A model generated the notes under the pieces. That model was not told where the DNA came from and made no database searches. It saw nothing but the letters and a program-made list of their open reading frames with translations. From assembly GCA_000416275.1 (NCBI GenBank), contig ASZJ01000144.1:1-36026 (forward strand): 36,026 nt of DNA. Direction: 5' to 3'. A program made the position numbers and the translations under genes. Source of the stretch: Osedax symbiont Rs1 (lineage in GTDB: Bacteria > Pseudomonadota > Gammaproteobacteria > Pseudomonadales > Balneatricaceae). Below are positions 17,861-26,096 of this stretch, in pieces. Within the stretch, counting starts at the first letter, position 1. Every line of letters begins with the position of its first letter.

Positions 17861-18548
17861 CAGCGAAGTAAGTAGCCCGGTTATCACAGTTGATGGCCCT
17901 AGTGGTTCAGGAAAGGGCACTATATGTAAACTTTTAGCCGCTAAATTAGGCTGGAATTTGCTAGATAGTGGAGCGCTTTATCGTCTGACAGCGCTGGCCG
18001 CTAAGCACCACGGTGTAGCTGTCGATGACGAAGATGCACTGCAGGTTCTCGCCGCGCATTTAGATGTACAATTTGTAATAAACGAAGTAGAGGAAGAGCT
18101 GCAGGTTATTCTTGAAGGGGAGCTAGTTACTCAAGAATTACGCTTGGAAGAAACTGGCGAGCTCGCGTCGATAGTAGCGACTAAGCCAGGAGTGCGTACT
18201 GCTTTATTAAATAGGCAGCGGGAGTTTGCGCAACTTCCAGGTCTAATAGCTGACGGCCGCGACATGGGTACAGTGGTTTTCCCGCAGGCTGATTTGAAAG
18301 TGTATTTAGATGCTAGTGTCGAAGAGCGTGCAAATCGGAGATATAAGCAGTTGATAAATAAGGGGCTGGATGCTAGCCTTGAGGTTATATTAGCAGAGCT
18401 AATTAAACGAGACGAAAGAGACATGCAACGGGCTGTTGCGCCGCTAAAGCCTGCAGAACATGCACTAGTGCTGGACTCAACAAGTTTAACTATTGATCAA
18501 GTACTTGAACTAGTTTTAGAAGCAGCGCGACATAAAGGACTGCGTTAA
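17847..18548 (+). CDS. cmk: Cytidylate kinase
   Basis: Phosphorylates CMP and dCMP with ATP. 233 residues. P-loop GPSGSGKGT lies near residue 18, then the NMP-binding segment [31 protein letters not shown], and the lid region [10 protein letters not shown] / [16 protein letters not shown], all typical of Cmk. Start ATG 17847 has a very strong ribosome site (AGGAGG, 5 nt before) lying inside the end of tyrA-aroA, so translation is probably coupled across the 14-bp overlap. It precedes rpsA as in most gammaproteobacteria. Confidence 0.97.
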   Translation: MSQVNSEVSSPVITVDGPSGSGKGTICKLLAAKLGWNLLDSGALYRLTALAAKHHGVAVDDEDALQVLAAHLDVQFVINEVEEELQVILEGELVTQELRLEETGELASIVATKPGVRTALLNRQREFAQLPGLIADGRDMGTVVFPQADLKVYLDASVEERANRRYKQLINKGLDASLEVILAELIKRDERDMQRAVAPLKPAEHALVLDSTSLTIDQVLELVLEAARHKGLR

Positions 18549-18689
18549 GGATCAAATAAATGTCTTTTGAGTTGTTTTAATGGTAAGTTTTGACTGGAAT
18601 CTAAAGGTTTTTCAGTACTTTGAATTTTAAGATAAACTATTTAGAACCTACAAAGTCCCAAAAAATTGTGTCAACAAGGATGATTGCAC

Positions 18690-20372
18690 ATGACTGAGAA
18701 CTTCGCTGATCTATTTGCTGAAAGCTTACAAGATCTAAATATGACACCCGGGGCCATAGTCAAAGCCACCGTGATTGCTATTGAAGCAGATTTTATTATT
18801 GTTAACGCCAACCTCAAATCTGAGGGCGTCATTCCTCGCAGTCAATTTCTTGACAGTGGCGGTGAGTTGACCGTAAAAATAGGTGACCAAGTCAAAGTTG
18901 CCCTCGAGGCGGTCGAAGATGGATTTGGCGCCACACAACTTTCCAGGGATAAGGCCAAACGCGCTGAAGCTTGGGAAGTTCTCGCCACTGCTTTTGAAAA
19001 AGGTGAAATTGTGCAAGGGGTAATTGTCGCTAAAGTACGAGGTGGCTTTACTGTTGATGTTGGTTCCCTACAAGGTTTCTTACCGGGCTCTTTACTTGAT
19101 ATGCACCCTTTGAGAGATACGAGTCATTTAGAAGGCTGCCCTCTTGAGTTTAAACTAGTTAAATTAGACATAAAGAAAAACAATGTAGTTGTATCGCGAC
19201 GCGCCGTACTTGAAGAGCGAAATTCAGTAGTTCGAGAAGAGCTACTAGGTTCATTAGAACAAGGTCAAGTAGTTAAAGGTATCGTCAAAAATATCACAGA
19301 TTATGGCGCTTTTGTTGATCTCGGTGGTTTAGATGGCTTATTGCATATTACCGATATAGCATGGAAAAGAGTTAAGCATCCATCGGTGATCTTAAATTTA
19401 GGTGACGAGATAGATGTTAAAATTCTTAAATTCGACAAAGAAAAATCTCGCGTATCACTCGGCTTAAAGCAGCTCGCTCCCGATCCATGGACAACCGAGA
19501 TTGAAAAACTTGCAGTGGGCAAGCAAGTCACTGCAACCGTTACAAATTTAACGGATTACGGCTGTTTTGCGCAACTATTTGAAGGCGTTGAGGGCTTAGT
19601 TCACGTGACTGAGATGGACTGGACCAACCGAAACATACACCCTTCTAAAGTGGTTAAACCCGGCGAAGAAATTCAGGTAATGGTGTTGGATATTGACACT
19701 AATAACCGACGAATATCATTGGGTATGAAACAGTGTGGACAAAATCCTTGGCAAACCTTTTCCAGCAAATTCAATACTGGCGACAGAATTTTGGGAAAAA
19801 TTCGATCTATTACTGATTTTGGGTTATTTGTCGCCGTTGGTGAAGGGGTTGATGGATTAGTTCATCTATCAGATATATCTTGGGACAAAGCGGGAAGTGA
19901 AGCCGTTAAAGCCTTTAAAAAAGGAGATGAGGTAGAAACAGTCCTACTTTCAGTCGATGTTGATAAAGAACGTATTGCTCTGAGTATAAAGCAATTATCT
20001 AGTGATGATTTTGCTTCTTATACTGCAGTCCATAAAAAAGGAGCTATAGTTACAGCTATAGTATCTGAAGTTGATCAGCATCAAGCGATTTTAACATTGG
20101 CAGAAGGTGTAAATGCCGTCTTAAAGCGTAGTGATGTATCGCGAGAGAGAATAGAAGAGCTAAGTACTGTTTTAAGCAAAGGACAGAGCTTAAGCGTCAT
20201 GATTTCTCATATTGATACTAAGAATCGAAAAATTCAAGCGTCGATAAAGCAAATAGAACTGCAGCAAGAGAAAGAAGCGCTTGCTGTAGTGCAAGAAAAA
20301 GCCAATAAAAATGCCACCCCAACAACCATCGGAGATTTAATTAAAGCTCAATTGGAGAAGAAAGGGAAATAG
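18690..20372 (+). CDS. rpsA: 30S ribosomal protein S1
   Basis: Essential mRNA-binding ribosomal protein that lets the 30S subunit load structured or weak-SD mRNAs. 560 residues from ATG 18690, with six S1 (OB-fold) repeats starting near residues 19, 104, 190, 275, 362 and 450. Repeats 3–6 carry the recurring …DYGAFVDL…GLLHITDI pattern. ATG 18690 is preferred to in-frame TTG 18684, giving the standard MTENFADLFAESL start, with AAGGA upstream. The 141-bp leader after cmk may serve autoregulation by S1, as known in E. coli; this is not visible in the sequence. Confidence 0.98.
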   Translation: MTENFADLFAESLQDLNMTPGAIVKATVIAIEADFIIVNANLKSEGVIPRSQFLDSGGELTVKIGDQVKVALEAVEDGFGATQLSRDKAKRAEAWEVLATAFEKGEIVQGVIVAKVRGGFTVDVGSLQGFLPGSLLDMHPLRDTSHLEGCPLEFKLVKLDIKKNNVVVSRRAVLEERNSVVREELLGSLEQGQVVKGIVKNITDYGAFVDLGGLDGLLHITDIAWKRVKHPSVILNLGDEIDVKILKFDKEKSRVSLGLKQLAPDPWTTEIEKLAVGKQVTATVTNLTDYGCFAQLFEGVEGLVHVTEMDWTNRNIHPSKVVKPGEEIQVMVLDIDTNNRRISLGMKQCGQNPWQTFSSKFNTGDRILGKIRSITDFGLFVAVGEGVDGLVHLSDISWDKAGSEAVKAFKKGDEVETVLLSVDVDKERIALSIKQLSSDDFASYTAVHKKGAIVTAIVSEVDQHQAILTLAEGVNAVLKRSDVSRERIEELSTVLSKGQSLSVMISHIDTKNRKIQASIKQIELQQEKEALAVVQEKANKNATPTTIGDLIKAQLEKKGK

Positions 20373-20374
20373 GC

Positions 20375-20412
20375 ATTTTATTAGATATGTCTTGCGTACA
20401 ATCTAGTAAAAT
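20375..20412 (+). other. Hairpin just after rpsA
   Basis: ATTTTATTAGAT and ATCTAGTAAAAT form a 12-bp stem with a single G·T pair and a 14-nt loop, starting 2 bp after the rpsA stop. AT-rich and without a T run, so termination is doubtful; it could protect the mRNA 3' end. Confidence 0.35.
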
Positions 20413-20501
20413 AGCGAATAAAGATCGAATATAAGAAAACAATAAGGACTGGGAAATAGCTTAGCTGCTGGGATAGCGTTATTTTTTCAGTTAATAAGCA
20501 T

Positions 20502-20532
20502 TTGACATATTTTTTAAAACTTATGCTAGTAT
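20502..20532 (+). promoter_or_regulatory. Candidate ihfB promoter
   Basis: A perfect −35 TTGACA (20502–20507) is followed by an AT-rich spacer and TAGTAT (20527–20532) at 19 bp, or the overlapping GCTAGT at 17 bp. It is the best promoter-like match in the 386-bp gap between rpsA and ihfB. Transcription from here would run through the whole palindromic repeat at 20564–20721 before reaching ihfB. Confidence 0.45.
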
Positions 20533-20563
20533 TTTTTCTTATAAAAGTATATAAAACAAAATT

Positions 20564-20721
20564 CTGAATCAGTGGCTTTAGAGAGTGTGCACAGCGTCAG
20601 ATGATGGTTTTACAGCACAATTGATAAATTTAGCTGTACCCTTAAGTTCAGTGTGTGTTTTTCAAATGTTTGTAGGACCAATCGCTTAAGCTAAGCGCCG
20701 GATGTGAAGTCATTAATTCAG
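20564..20721. repeat. Interspersed palindromic repeat, copy 4 (long form), in the ihfB leader
   Basis: 158 bp, in the opposite orientation to the copy at 8684–8842. The left end is CTGAATCAGTGGCT and the right end GAAGTCATTAATTCAG. Interior words TAAGTTCAGTG, GTTTTTCAAA.G.TTGTAG and CAATCGCTTAAGCTA align in order with the reverse complement of copy 3. It ends 37 bp before the ihfB ATG, leaving the AGGAGGG ribosome site outside the repeat. Confidence 0.65.
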
Positions 20722-20758
20722 AAATATATTAAAAGCCTGAACCTCTAGGAGGGTCTAA

Positions 20759-21052
20759 ATGACAAAATCAGAATTAATTGAGCTGTTAATTGATAAGCAC
20801 CCTGAATTATCAGTTAAAGATGTTGAGTTAGCCGCTAAAACAATGTTAGATCACATGACTGAGTCGCTGTCGAACGGAGGTAGGATAGAAGTTCGCGGTT
20901 TTGGTAGTTTCTCACTGCATTATCGTGCGCCGCGAATTGGTCGCAATCCAAAAACGGGTGAGTCGGTGGCGCTATCTGAAAAGTATGTTCCGCACTTTAA
21001 ACCTGGAAAGGAACTGCGCGAACAAGTAAATGCTAGTATCGCTAAAAATTAA
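20759..21052 (+). CDS. ihfB: Integration host factor beta subunit
   Basis: DNA-bending nucleoid protein, partner of IHF-alpha, acting in transcription, replication and recombination. 97 residues, the normal size. HU/IHF fold: [15 protein letters not shown] at the N-terminus and the arm region [11 protein letters not shown]-like sequence [19 protein letters not shown], with RNPKTGESV and the tip prolines, then [10 protein letters not shown]. The IHF-beta assignment fits the position after rpsA. Strong ribosome site AGGAGGG at 20749–20755. A MITE-like element begins 6 bp after its stop codon. Confidence 0.97.
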   Translation: MTKSELIELLIDKHPELSVKDVELAAKTMLDHMTESLSNGGRIEVRGFGSFSLHYRAPRIGRNPKTGESVALSEKYVPHFKPGKELREQVNASIAKN

Positions 21053-21058
21053 TAGAAT

Positions 21059-21263
21059 GAGACCTCTGCATAACGTTGCGAGCGAAGGTAAGACCAGGCA
21101 CAAACCGGCGAGATAGCGAAGTCAGTGTGCCCCCTCACTTTGGGTATAGTATGTCCCTCTTTCATGGGTATTACTGGTGTAAATGAGCATATTGAGCCGG
21201 TTTTTAACGCCGTATTACCGAGCACAGTTATCATACCCTCTGGGTAAGTTATGCAGAGGTCTC
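21059..21263. mobile_element. MITE-like element with 16-bp perfect terminal inverted repeats
   Basis: GAGACCTCTGCATAAC (21059–21074) and GTTATGCAGAGGTCTC (21248–21263) are exact inverted repeats at the ends of a 205-bp element, flanked on both sides by AGAAT (21054–21058 and 21264–21268), the likely target duplication. A 61-codon open frame inside is too short for a transposase and has no recognised motif. The GAGACCTCTGCA-type end recalls DDE transposons of the IS5/IS4 type, but I cannot assign the parent. It sits between ihfB and lapA. Confidence 0.8.
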
Positions 21264-21297
21264 AGAATAACGGTAATAGATTAAAAAGGAGTGACCG

Positions 21298-21591
21298 ATG
21301 CGTTGGTTAAAAATGTTGCTGATCCTAATATTCTGCTTTGCGGTTATGTTAGTCGGTATTATGTTCACTATTCATAATACTGATAAGGTCGGTATAGATC
21401 TAATTTTCTTACAGTTGCCTGAAGCGAGTTTGTCGCTGTGGCTAATTGCATTTTTTGTGATTGGCGGTATATCGGGTACTTGCTTGAGTACTTTGGCTAT
21501 ACTAGGTCTTAAAACAAAACTTAGTCTGGCGAGAAGAAAAACTCAATCAGTGAGTAAAGAGTTAGAGAGTTATAGAGCTAAGGCGATTTGA
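21298..21591 (+). CDS. lapA: Lipopolysaccharide assembly protein A domain protein (LapA/YciS)
   Basis: Small inner-membrane protein of 97 residues with two transmembrane helices (about 4–24 and 43–68) and a basic, helical cytoplasmic tail (KTKLSLARRKTQSVSKELESY). LapA works with LapB to recruit FtsH for LpxC degradation, so setting LPS synthesis. Strong ribosome site AGGAGTG before ATG. In E. coli the order is lapA–lapB–pyrF; here lapB is missing and a terminator plus a palindromic repeat fill the space. The IHF–LapA neighbourhood is conserved in pseudomonads. Confidence 0.88.
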   Translation: MRWLKMLLILIFCFAVMLVGIMFTIHNTDKVGIDLIFLQLPEASLSLWLIAFFVIGGISGTCLSTLAILGLKTKLSLARRKTQSVSKELESYRAKAI

Positions 21592-21611
21592 CAGCGCTTA
21601 AGGTTAAAATC

Positions 21612-21647
21612 AGGGAGATAGTTATTGCAACTGCCTCCCTTTTTTTT
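21612..21647 (+). terminator. Intrinsic terminator after lapA
   Basis: AGGGAG (21612–21617) pairs with CTCCCT (21635–21640), with an inner GTT/AAC stem, followed by a run of eight T. It begins 21 bp after the lapA stop, isolating pyrF transcriptionally. Confidence 0.75.
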
Positions 21648-21773
21648 AGCATAAAAACTATCTTTGTTGAGCAGTTTTCTGTGAGACATCTGTAGTGATG
21701 GTTAGCGTTTCATATTCAGTATTTACCCTGGATATAATGTAGAATTAGCAAGCTAAAAATTAGTTAATTGATT

Positions 21774-21842
21774 CCTGAATCCGTGACTCCAAAGTGAATC
21801 AATAGCTTGCGCTATGTGGTGCAGTGAAGTCACTGATTCAGG
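21774..21842. repeat. Interspersed palindromic repeat, copy 5 (short form)
   Basis: 69 bp. CCTGAATCCGTGACTC at the left and AGTCACTGATTCAGG at the right are inverted repeats (one mismatch in the outer 15 bp). The interior CAAAGTGAATCAATAGCTTGCGCTATGTGG is the reverse complement of the matching part of the copies at 8684 and 32172, so this copy is reversed relative to them. It ends 29 bp before the pyrF start, just ahead of its AGGAGG site. Confidence 0.85.
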
Positions 21843-21870
21843 TGATTGACATACAGGAGGAAAAGAGGCA

Positions 21871-22608
21871 GTGAAAAATAAACAAGAAATTGGCTCCCCT
21901 ATGATCGATAAACCGATTGTCGTCGCGTTAGATTACCCTAGTCTTGAGCAGGCTTTAGCCATGGCTGCTCAGTTGGATCCCCAGCGATGTCGATTAAAAG
22001 TCGGCAAGGAATTATATACCCGTACTGGGCCTAAAATCATTGAAGCACTGAGTGCTAAAGGCTTTGAGATATTCCTAGATTTAAAGTTTCACGATATCCC
22101 AAACACTGTTGCTAAAGCGGTTCGCTGCGCGGCAGAAATGGGGGTGTGGATGGTCAATGTGCATGCCAGTGGCGGCCGTAAAATGATGGAACAGGCGCGT
22201 CACGAGCTTGATCAAGTCAAAGATCAACGAACATTATTAATAGCGGTGACGGTACTTACTAGTATGCAACACAGCGATTTAGCCGAGATTGGTATCGACA
22301 TAGAGCCCATGTTACATGTACAGCGCCTAGCCGAGCTGACTAAACAAAGTGGTTTGGATGGGGTGGTCTGCTCGGCGCAAGAAGCTGCGATGTTAAGGTC
22401 TAGCTTGGGCGCAGATTTCAGATTAGTAACTCCGGGAATTCGGTTGGCGGGAGATAGCAGTGATGATCAACAGCGGATAATGACCCCAGGTAAAGCGCTG
22501 GCACAAGGCAGTAATTATTTAGTGATAGGTCGACCTATCACTAAAGCGGCGAAACCTATGCAAGCACTGTTAGCCATCGAGCAAGATATATCAAACGCCC
22601 TGGTTTAA
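21871..22608 (+). CDS. pyrF: Orotidine 5'-phosphate decarboxylase
   Basis: Last step of UMP synthesis: decarboxylates OMP. 245 residues. TIM-barrel landmarks: VALDYPS at the N-terminus, LKVGKELY, and the catalytic Lys/Asp array in [13 protein letters not shown], then [12 protein letters not shown], and the phosphate-binding TPGIRL and VIGRPIT. Start GTG 21871 is chosen because AGGAGG (21855–21860) stands 10 nt before it; the next in-frame ATG (21901) lacks a ribosome site, although it is nearer the usual N-terminus ([12 protein letters not shown]). Preceded by a terminator and a repeat, so probably transcribed alone. Confidence 0.96.
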   Translation: MKNKQEIGSPMIDKPIVVALDYPSLEQALAMAAQLDPQRCRLKVGKELYTRTGPKIIEALSAKGFEIFLDLKFHDIPNTVAKAVRCAAEMGVWMVNVHASGGRKMMEQARHELDQVKDQRTLLIAVTVLTSMQHSDLAEIGIDIEPMLHVQRLAELTKQSGLDGVVCSAQEAAMLRSSLGADFRLVTPGIRLAGDSSDDQQRIMTPGKALAQGSNYLVIGRPITKAAKPMQALLAIEQDISNALV

Positions 22609-22794
22609 CGCTAGCCGCTTGCGCCACTATTTGTACGAGCTGCTTAGAGCACTGATTTTTGGTAGCTCGGGTCGCTAAATAGAAAGTTCTCAATCTAAAA
22701 GTATCTTATAGTTGGTCGTTAATTTATACGAATTTGGCCAGCTATTAGCTACTAGTATCATTCACTTTAAATATTTCTGGGTAAGCAGGATTTC

Positions 22795-24243
22795 ATGAAT
22801 ATAGAACGTACTTTTCTCTGGCACGATTATGAAACTTCTGGGGCTGATCCTAAACGTGATCGGCCGATGCAATTCGCCGCGATTCGCACCGATGAAAAAC
22901 TCAATATAGTCGGCGACCCGATAGAGATCTACTGTAAACCGAGCGATGATTTTTTACCGCACCCCGAAGCTTGTCTAATTACTGGGATTACTCCGCAACA
23001 CGCGGTGCGTGAAGGGCTTTGCGAAGCTGAATTCATCAAGTTAATCAATCAAGAAATGAGTGTGCCAGGAACCTGTACTGTAGGCTATAACAGTTTGCGC
23101 TTTGATGATGAGATCACTCGTTATGCCCTGTACCGGAACTTCTATGACCCCTACGCTCGAGAGTGGCAAAATCAATGTTCAAGGTGGGATTTAATCGATA
23201 TGGTACGGCTCACCAGAGCGCTGCGCCCCGAGGGGATCAACTGGCCGGATTATGCAGATGGTAGCCCCTGTTTTAAGCTGGAAGAATTATCTAAAGCTAA
23301 TGGCATTGAACACGCCAACGCTCATGATGCGATGGCTGATGTGTATGCGACTATCGAGTTAGCTAGAATTATCAGGGATAAACAGCCTAAATTATATGAG
23401 TTTGTACTGCTCAATAAAACCAAGCAGGCTGCTAAAAAACAATTGGACGTCGCTGCTATGAAGCCGGTCTTGCATATTTCTTCACGCTTTGCCGGGCACC
23501 TTGGGAATGCTGCTATTATCGCGCCACTAGCTGTTCATCCGACTAATAAGAATGCAGTGATTAGCTGGGATTTGCGGGACGATCCAACCCCGCTGTTTGA
23601 GCTAGCTGCCGACGAAATTTGCCGCTTAATGTACCTGCCGAAAAATCAACGTAAAGAGACTGATCCGCAAATTTCTTTAAAGCAAGTCCACATTAATAAA
23701 TGTCCGATTCTCGCGCCAGCGGGTATGCTAAATAGCGAGGAGGCGAAACGCTTGCACATTGACGGCGCAGTGTGTCGCCATCATTTAGCAATGTTGCGTA
23801 ATTATACTGGATTAAGTGAAAAGTTGGCCGATATATTTGCTGTGGATGACTTTGAACAGGACGGTGATCCCGATCATATGTTGTATTCGGGGGGCTTCTT
23901 TAATGACACAGACAAAAAATCTATGCAGATCATTAGACAGACGCCTCCAGATCAGCTGAGGGATAAAGAGTTCGCTTTCCAAGATCCCAGGTTAGAAGAA
24001 ATGCTGTTTCGCTATCGTGCGCGCAACTATCCTGAATATTTATCGGTGGAGGAAATGGAACGCTGGGAGCTGTTTCGACAAGAGCGGTTGTTAAAAGCGG
24101 ATAACCGCAAGCTTTTAACTATGCAGCCATTTTACAATATACTGAACGAAAAGTACCAAGACTCAGAATTAAGCGCCGCTCAAAGAGAGATACTAGAGGA
24201 GTTAGCACTGTATGCCGAATCAATTTTTCCCATGGAACAGTAA
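22795..24243 (+). CDS. sbcB: Exodeoxyribonuclease I
   Basis: 3'-5' single-strand DNA exonuclease acting in mismatch repair and recombination. 482 residues, as in E. coli SbcB. The DEDDh catalytic set is visible: HDYETSG (Asp11, Glu13), NSLRFDDEITRYAL, and AHDAMADVYAT with its His and Asp. The middle GINWPDYADGSPCFKLEELS and the C-terminal YRARNYPEYLS…ERWELFRQERL are characteristic of ExoI. Ribosome site AGGA precedes ATG 22795. The gene stands alone, with a 42-bp gap to the following secreted protein. Confidence 0.97.
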   Translation: MNIERTFLWHDYETSGADPKRDRPMQFAAIRTDEKLNIVGDPIEIYCKPSDDFLPHPEACLITGITPQHAVREGLCEAEFIKLINQEMSVPGTCTVGYNSLRFDDEITRYALYRNFYDPYAREWQNQCSRWDLIDMVRLTRALRPEGINWPDYADGSPCFKLEELSKANGIEHANAHDAMADVYATIELARIIRDKQPKLYEFVLLNKTKQAAKKQLDVAAMKPVLHISSRFAGHLGNAAIIAPLAVHPTNKNAVISWDLRDDPTPLFELAADEICRLMYLPKNQRKETDPQISLKQVHINKCPILAPAGMLNSEEAKRLHIDGAVCRHHLAMLRNYTGLSEKLADIFAVDDFEQDGDPDHMLYSGGFFNDTDKKSMQIIRQTPPDQLRDKEFAFQDPRLEEMLFRYRARNYPEYLSVEEMERWELFRQERLLKADNRKLLTMQPFYNILNEKYQDSELSAAQREILEELALYAESIFPMEQ

Positions 24244-24285
24244 AATTAAATTTTTACTTGGGCAAACCTCGACGCGTTTCAGCCG

Positions 24286-24906
24286 ATGCGCTTAAACAGT
24301 CTATTACTAGTGGTATTCTTACTGCTGGGGGCTGTAAATGCTTTGGCCTCTGAACTTGCGCTTACATATGATTTCGTCCCAAGCCATGCGAGCAAATATA
24401 AAACCTCAGTAGTGAAGTCCGCTGCCAAAACTAAAATACGCTACACTAAAATTGTCCATGCAGCGCTGCAAAACATCAGCGAAGTTCAGCCGAACGTACA
24501 AGTCGTTGCCGTTCGAAATTACGCTGATAAACAACCTTTAGACCCTACCTTGAGTTATTCTTACAGCCTTTCCTCTGCAAGCATAGTACCTACTTCAGTG
24601 GTTATTCCAGCCAAAAATTATTATCAGCGAGAGATTGCGTTTACCACTTCGAACGTAGATAGTGATTTAGTCAAAACTTACGTAGTAGGTTTGGCATTTA
24701 ACAGCCAAGGTTACGATCAACAGTCAGTGGGTGAGTTGCAAAGAGTGCAGTTAAAAATTGCAGCCAATCCACTAATAGGCTGCGCTCCATTAAGTATCAA
24801 TTGTGCAAGAACCGCCACTGCTAGTAAAAATTTACAGCGCGCGGCAGAAGGCGTTCAACCGCAACCATCAGCTACCGTCAATCAACGTCAGCAGCTACCC
24901 CAGTGA
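24286..24906 (+). CDS. Secreted or periplasmic protein of unknown function
   Basis: Not recognised. 206 residues with a clear Sec signal peptide (MRLNSLLLVVFLLLGAVNALA, probable cleavage after ALA near residue 21–22). The mature part looks beta-rich, with frequent alternating hydrophobic/polar stretches (VQVVAVRNYADK, IVPTSVVIPAKNYYQREIAF, KTYVVGLAF). It has two cysteines nine residues apart (GCAPLSINCAR), probably a disulfide, and a low-complexity Gln/Pro tail. No lipobox. It follows sbcB closely but lacks a clear ribosome site, so the start is moderately certain. A periplasmic or surface role is inference. Confidence 0.7.
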   Translation: MRLNSLLLVVFLLLGAVNALASELALTYDFVPSHASKYKTSVVKSAAKTKIRYTKIVHAALQNISEVQPNVQVVAVRNYADKQPLDPTLSYSYSLSSASIVPTSVVIPAKNYYQREIAFTTSNVDSDLVKTYVVGLAFNSQGYDQQSVGELQRVQLKIAANPLIGCAPLSINCARTATASKNLQRAAEGVQPQPSATVNQRQQLPQ

Positions 24907-25002
24907 TATATTTAACTGGGCTCTGCAAAAAATTCTTTTTCCCCTTCTAAAATAATTCAATATCTGCATAATAGCCCTCTTATAAAACAGAGAGTACATC
25001 TC

Positions 25003-25578
25003 ATGACAATTTTAGATACCTTATTAAAACGCAGTACTAGCAAGTGTGAACTTTGTACTGGGGACACTAACTTAGCCACTTATAATGTTGAGCCTAACGA
25101 CGGTGCAAGTTCTGACAGTAGTATTTTGTGTTGTGATATTTGTCTTAGTCAAATAGCAGAGCCTGAGACTATGGATGCCAATCATTGGCGCTGTCTGAAT
25201 GACAGTATGTGGAGTCAGCAAAGCGTGGTGCAAGTGATGGCTTGGCGCCAATTAAAGTTGCTTTCGTCTGAACTGTGGGCACAGGATTTATTAGAGATGC
25301 TCTACTTAGATGAACAAAATCAGAAATGGGCTGAAGCCGGATTGATGATAGCGGATGCTGTGGCTATAGACCCGACGCGTGACAGTAACGGCACCGAGCT
25401 TAAAGGGGGTGATAACGTGACTATCATTAAAGATTTGGTGGTAAAAGGTGCGGGCTTTACCGCGAAGCGCGGCACTACAGTGCGAGGGATTTCTCTGACA
25501 TCCAACAATCAGCACATAGAAGGTCGAGTTAATGGTACCCGGGTCGTCTTAGTCAGTGCCTTCATGAAAAAACTATAG
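25003..25578 (+). CDS. PhnA/YjdM domain protein
   Basis: 191 residues with the C-terminal PhnA domain: DSNGTELKGGDNVTIIKDL, KGAGFTAKRGTTVRGI, and VNGTRVVLVSAFMKKL, which matches the YjdM (formerly PhnA) family closely. The N-terminal part has paired cysteines, C15-x-x-C18 and CCDIC near 45, as in the zinc-ribbon of larger PhnA-type proteins. Despite the old name, the family is not shown to degrade phosphonates, and its role is not established. Convergent with ydbL across a hairpin-rich gap. Confidence 0.85.
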   Translation: MTILDTLLKRSTSKCELCTGDTNLATYNVEPNDGASSDSSILCCDICLSQIAEPETMDANHWRCLNDSMWSQQSVVQVMAWRQLKLLSSELWAQDLLEMLYLDEQNQKWAEAGLMIADAVAIDPTRDSNGTELKGGDNVTIIKDLVVKGAGFTAKRGTTVRGISLTSNNQHIEGRVNGTRVVLVSAFMKKL

Positions 25579-25628
25579 GCTGGAAAATACAGAGTTGGTT
25601 GCGATTGCGAAAATAGATGGTCGATACT

Positions 25629-25707
25629 CAGTAAAGCATAAATAATGCTTACTGCTGAAATTGAGTATAATTCATAGCTGATGCAGTCATCCTCAGCTAT
25701 GAATTAT
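25629..25707. terminator. Two adjacent hairpins between convergent genes
   Basis: CAGTAAAGCAT/ATGCTTACTG (25629–25653, one bulge) lies within an outer ATACTCA/TGAGTAT pair. It is followed by a perfect 15-bp stem ATAATTCATAGCTGA/TCAGCTATGAATTAT (25667–25707, loop 11 nt). The region separates the PhnA-like gene from ydbL, both ending here. No long T run is present on either strand, so this is either a bidirectional terminator of unusual type or another palindromic element. Confidence 0.45.
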
Positions 25708-25748
25708 AGAGCTACATAAAATCTGTAGGTAGAAGACAGAACGGTATT

Positions 25749-26084
25749 TTACTTTTTATACCACTGTCCGGCACTGTTCTTTAAATAGCTCCCTTTGGCG
25801 GCCTTTTCGAATAGCCGCTGTGCAACACGTTTCGACATAACGTTGACACTCACCCCCGCTTTGCTGGCTTTGGCAGCAAAAGCTGAACGCCGTTGCTGGT
25901 TGATTGATTTAATCAACGTGGTAATCGTAGCACTCGGGTTAGCTTTTACCGGCGCGAGATAGCCGTGACTGGTCTCACCGATTAAGCCTTGGCTTTTGGC
26001 CTGCTCCATACTGATAGCAAAACTTACTGAGCTAAAAGAAAGTAAAATTAGTGCGGTGGTAAAGAGTGAAATAATTTTTTTCAT
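25749..26084 (-). CDS. ydbL: YdbL family periplasmic protein (DUF1318)
   Basis: 111 residues: signal peptide MKKIISLFTTALILLSFSSVSFA, then a small helical domain with AKSQGLIGETSHGYLAPVKAN and the C-terminal RLFEKAAKGSYLKNSAGQWYKK, the typical DUF1318 pattern. In E. coli YdbL is a periplasmic partner that assists the YdbH–YnbE pair in lipid transport to the outer membrane. It begins 12 bp after the ynbE stop with a GGGAG ribosome site, so the two are co-transcribed. Confidence 0.9.
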   Translation of the reverse strand: MKKIISLFTTALILLSFSSVSFAISMEQAKSQGLIGETSHGYLAPVKANPSATITTLIKSINQQRRSAFAAKASKAGVSVNVMSKRVAQRLFEKAAKGSYLKNSAGQWYKK

Positions 26085-26096
26085 ACTAATAACTCC

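Noticed and set aside
18590-18640. TTGACT-like promoter before rpsA
   Set aside because: No acceptable −10 lies at 16–18 bp; the weak alternatives near TAAACT were not convincing enough to annotate.
21049-21234. 61-codon minus-strand open frame inside the MITE-like element
   Set aside because: Too short for a transposase, no recognisable DDE motif, and it extends out over the inverted repeat; treated as part of the non-autonomous element.
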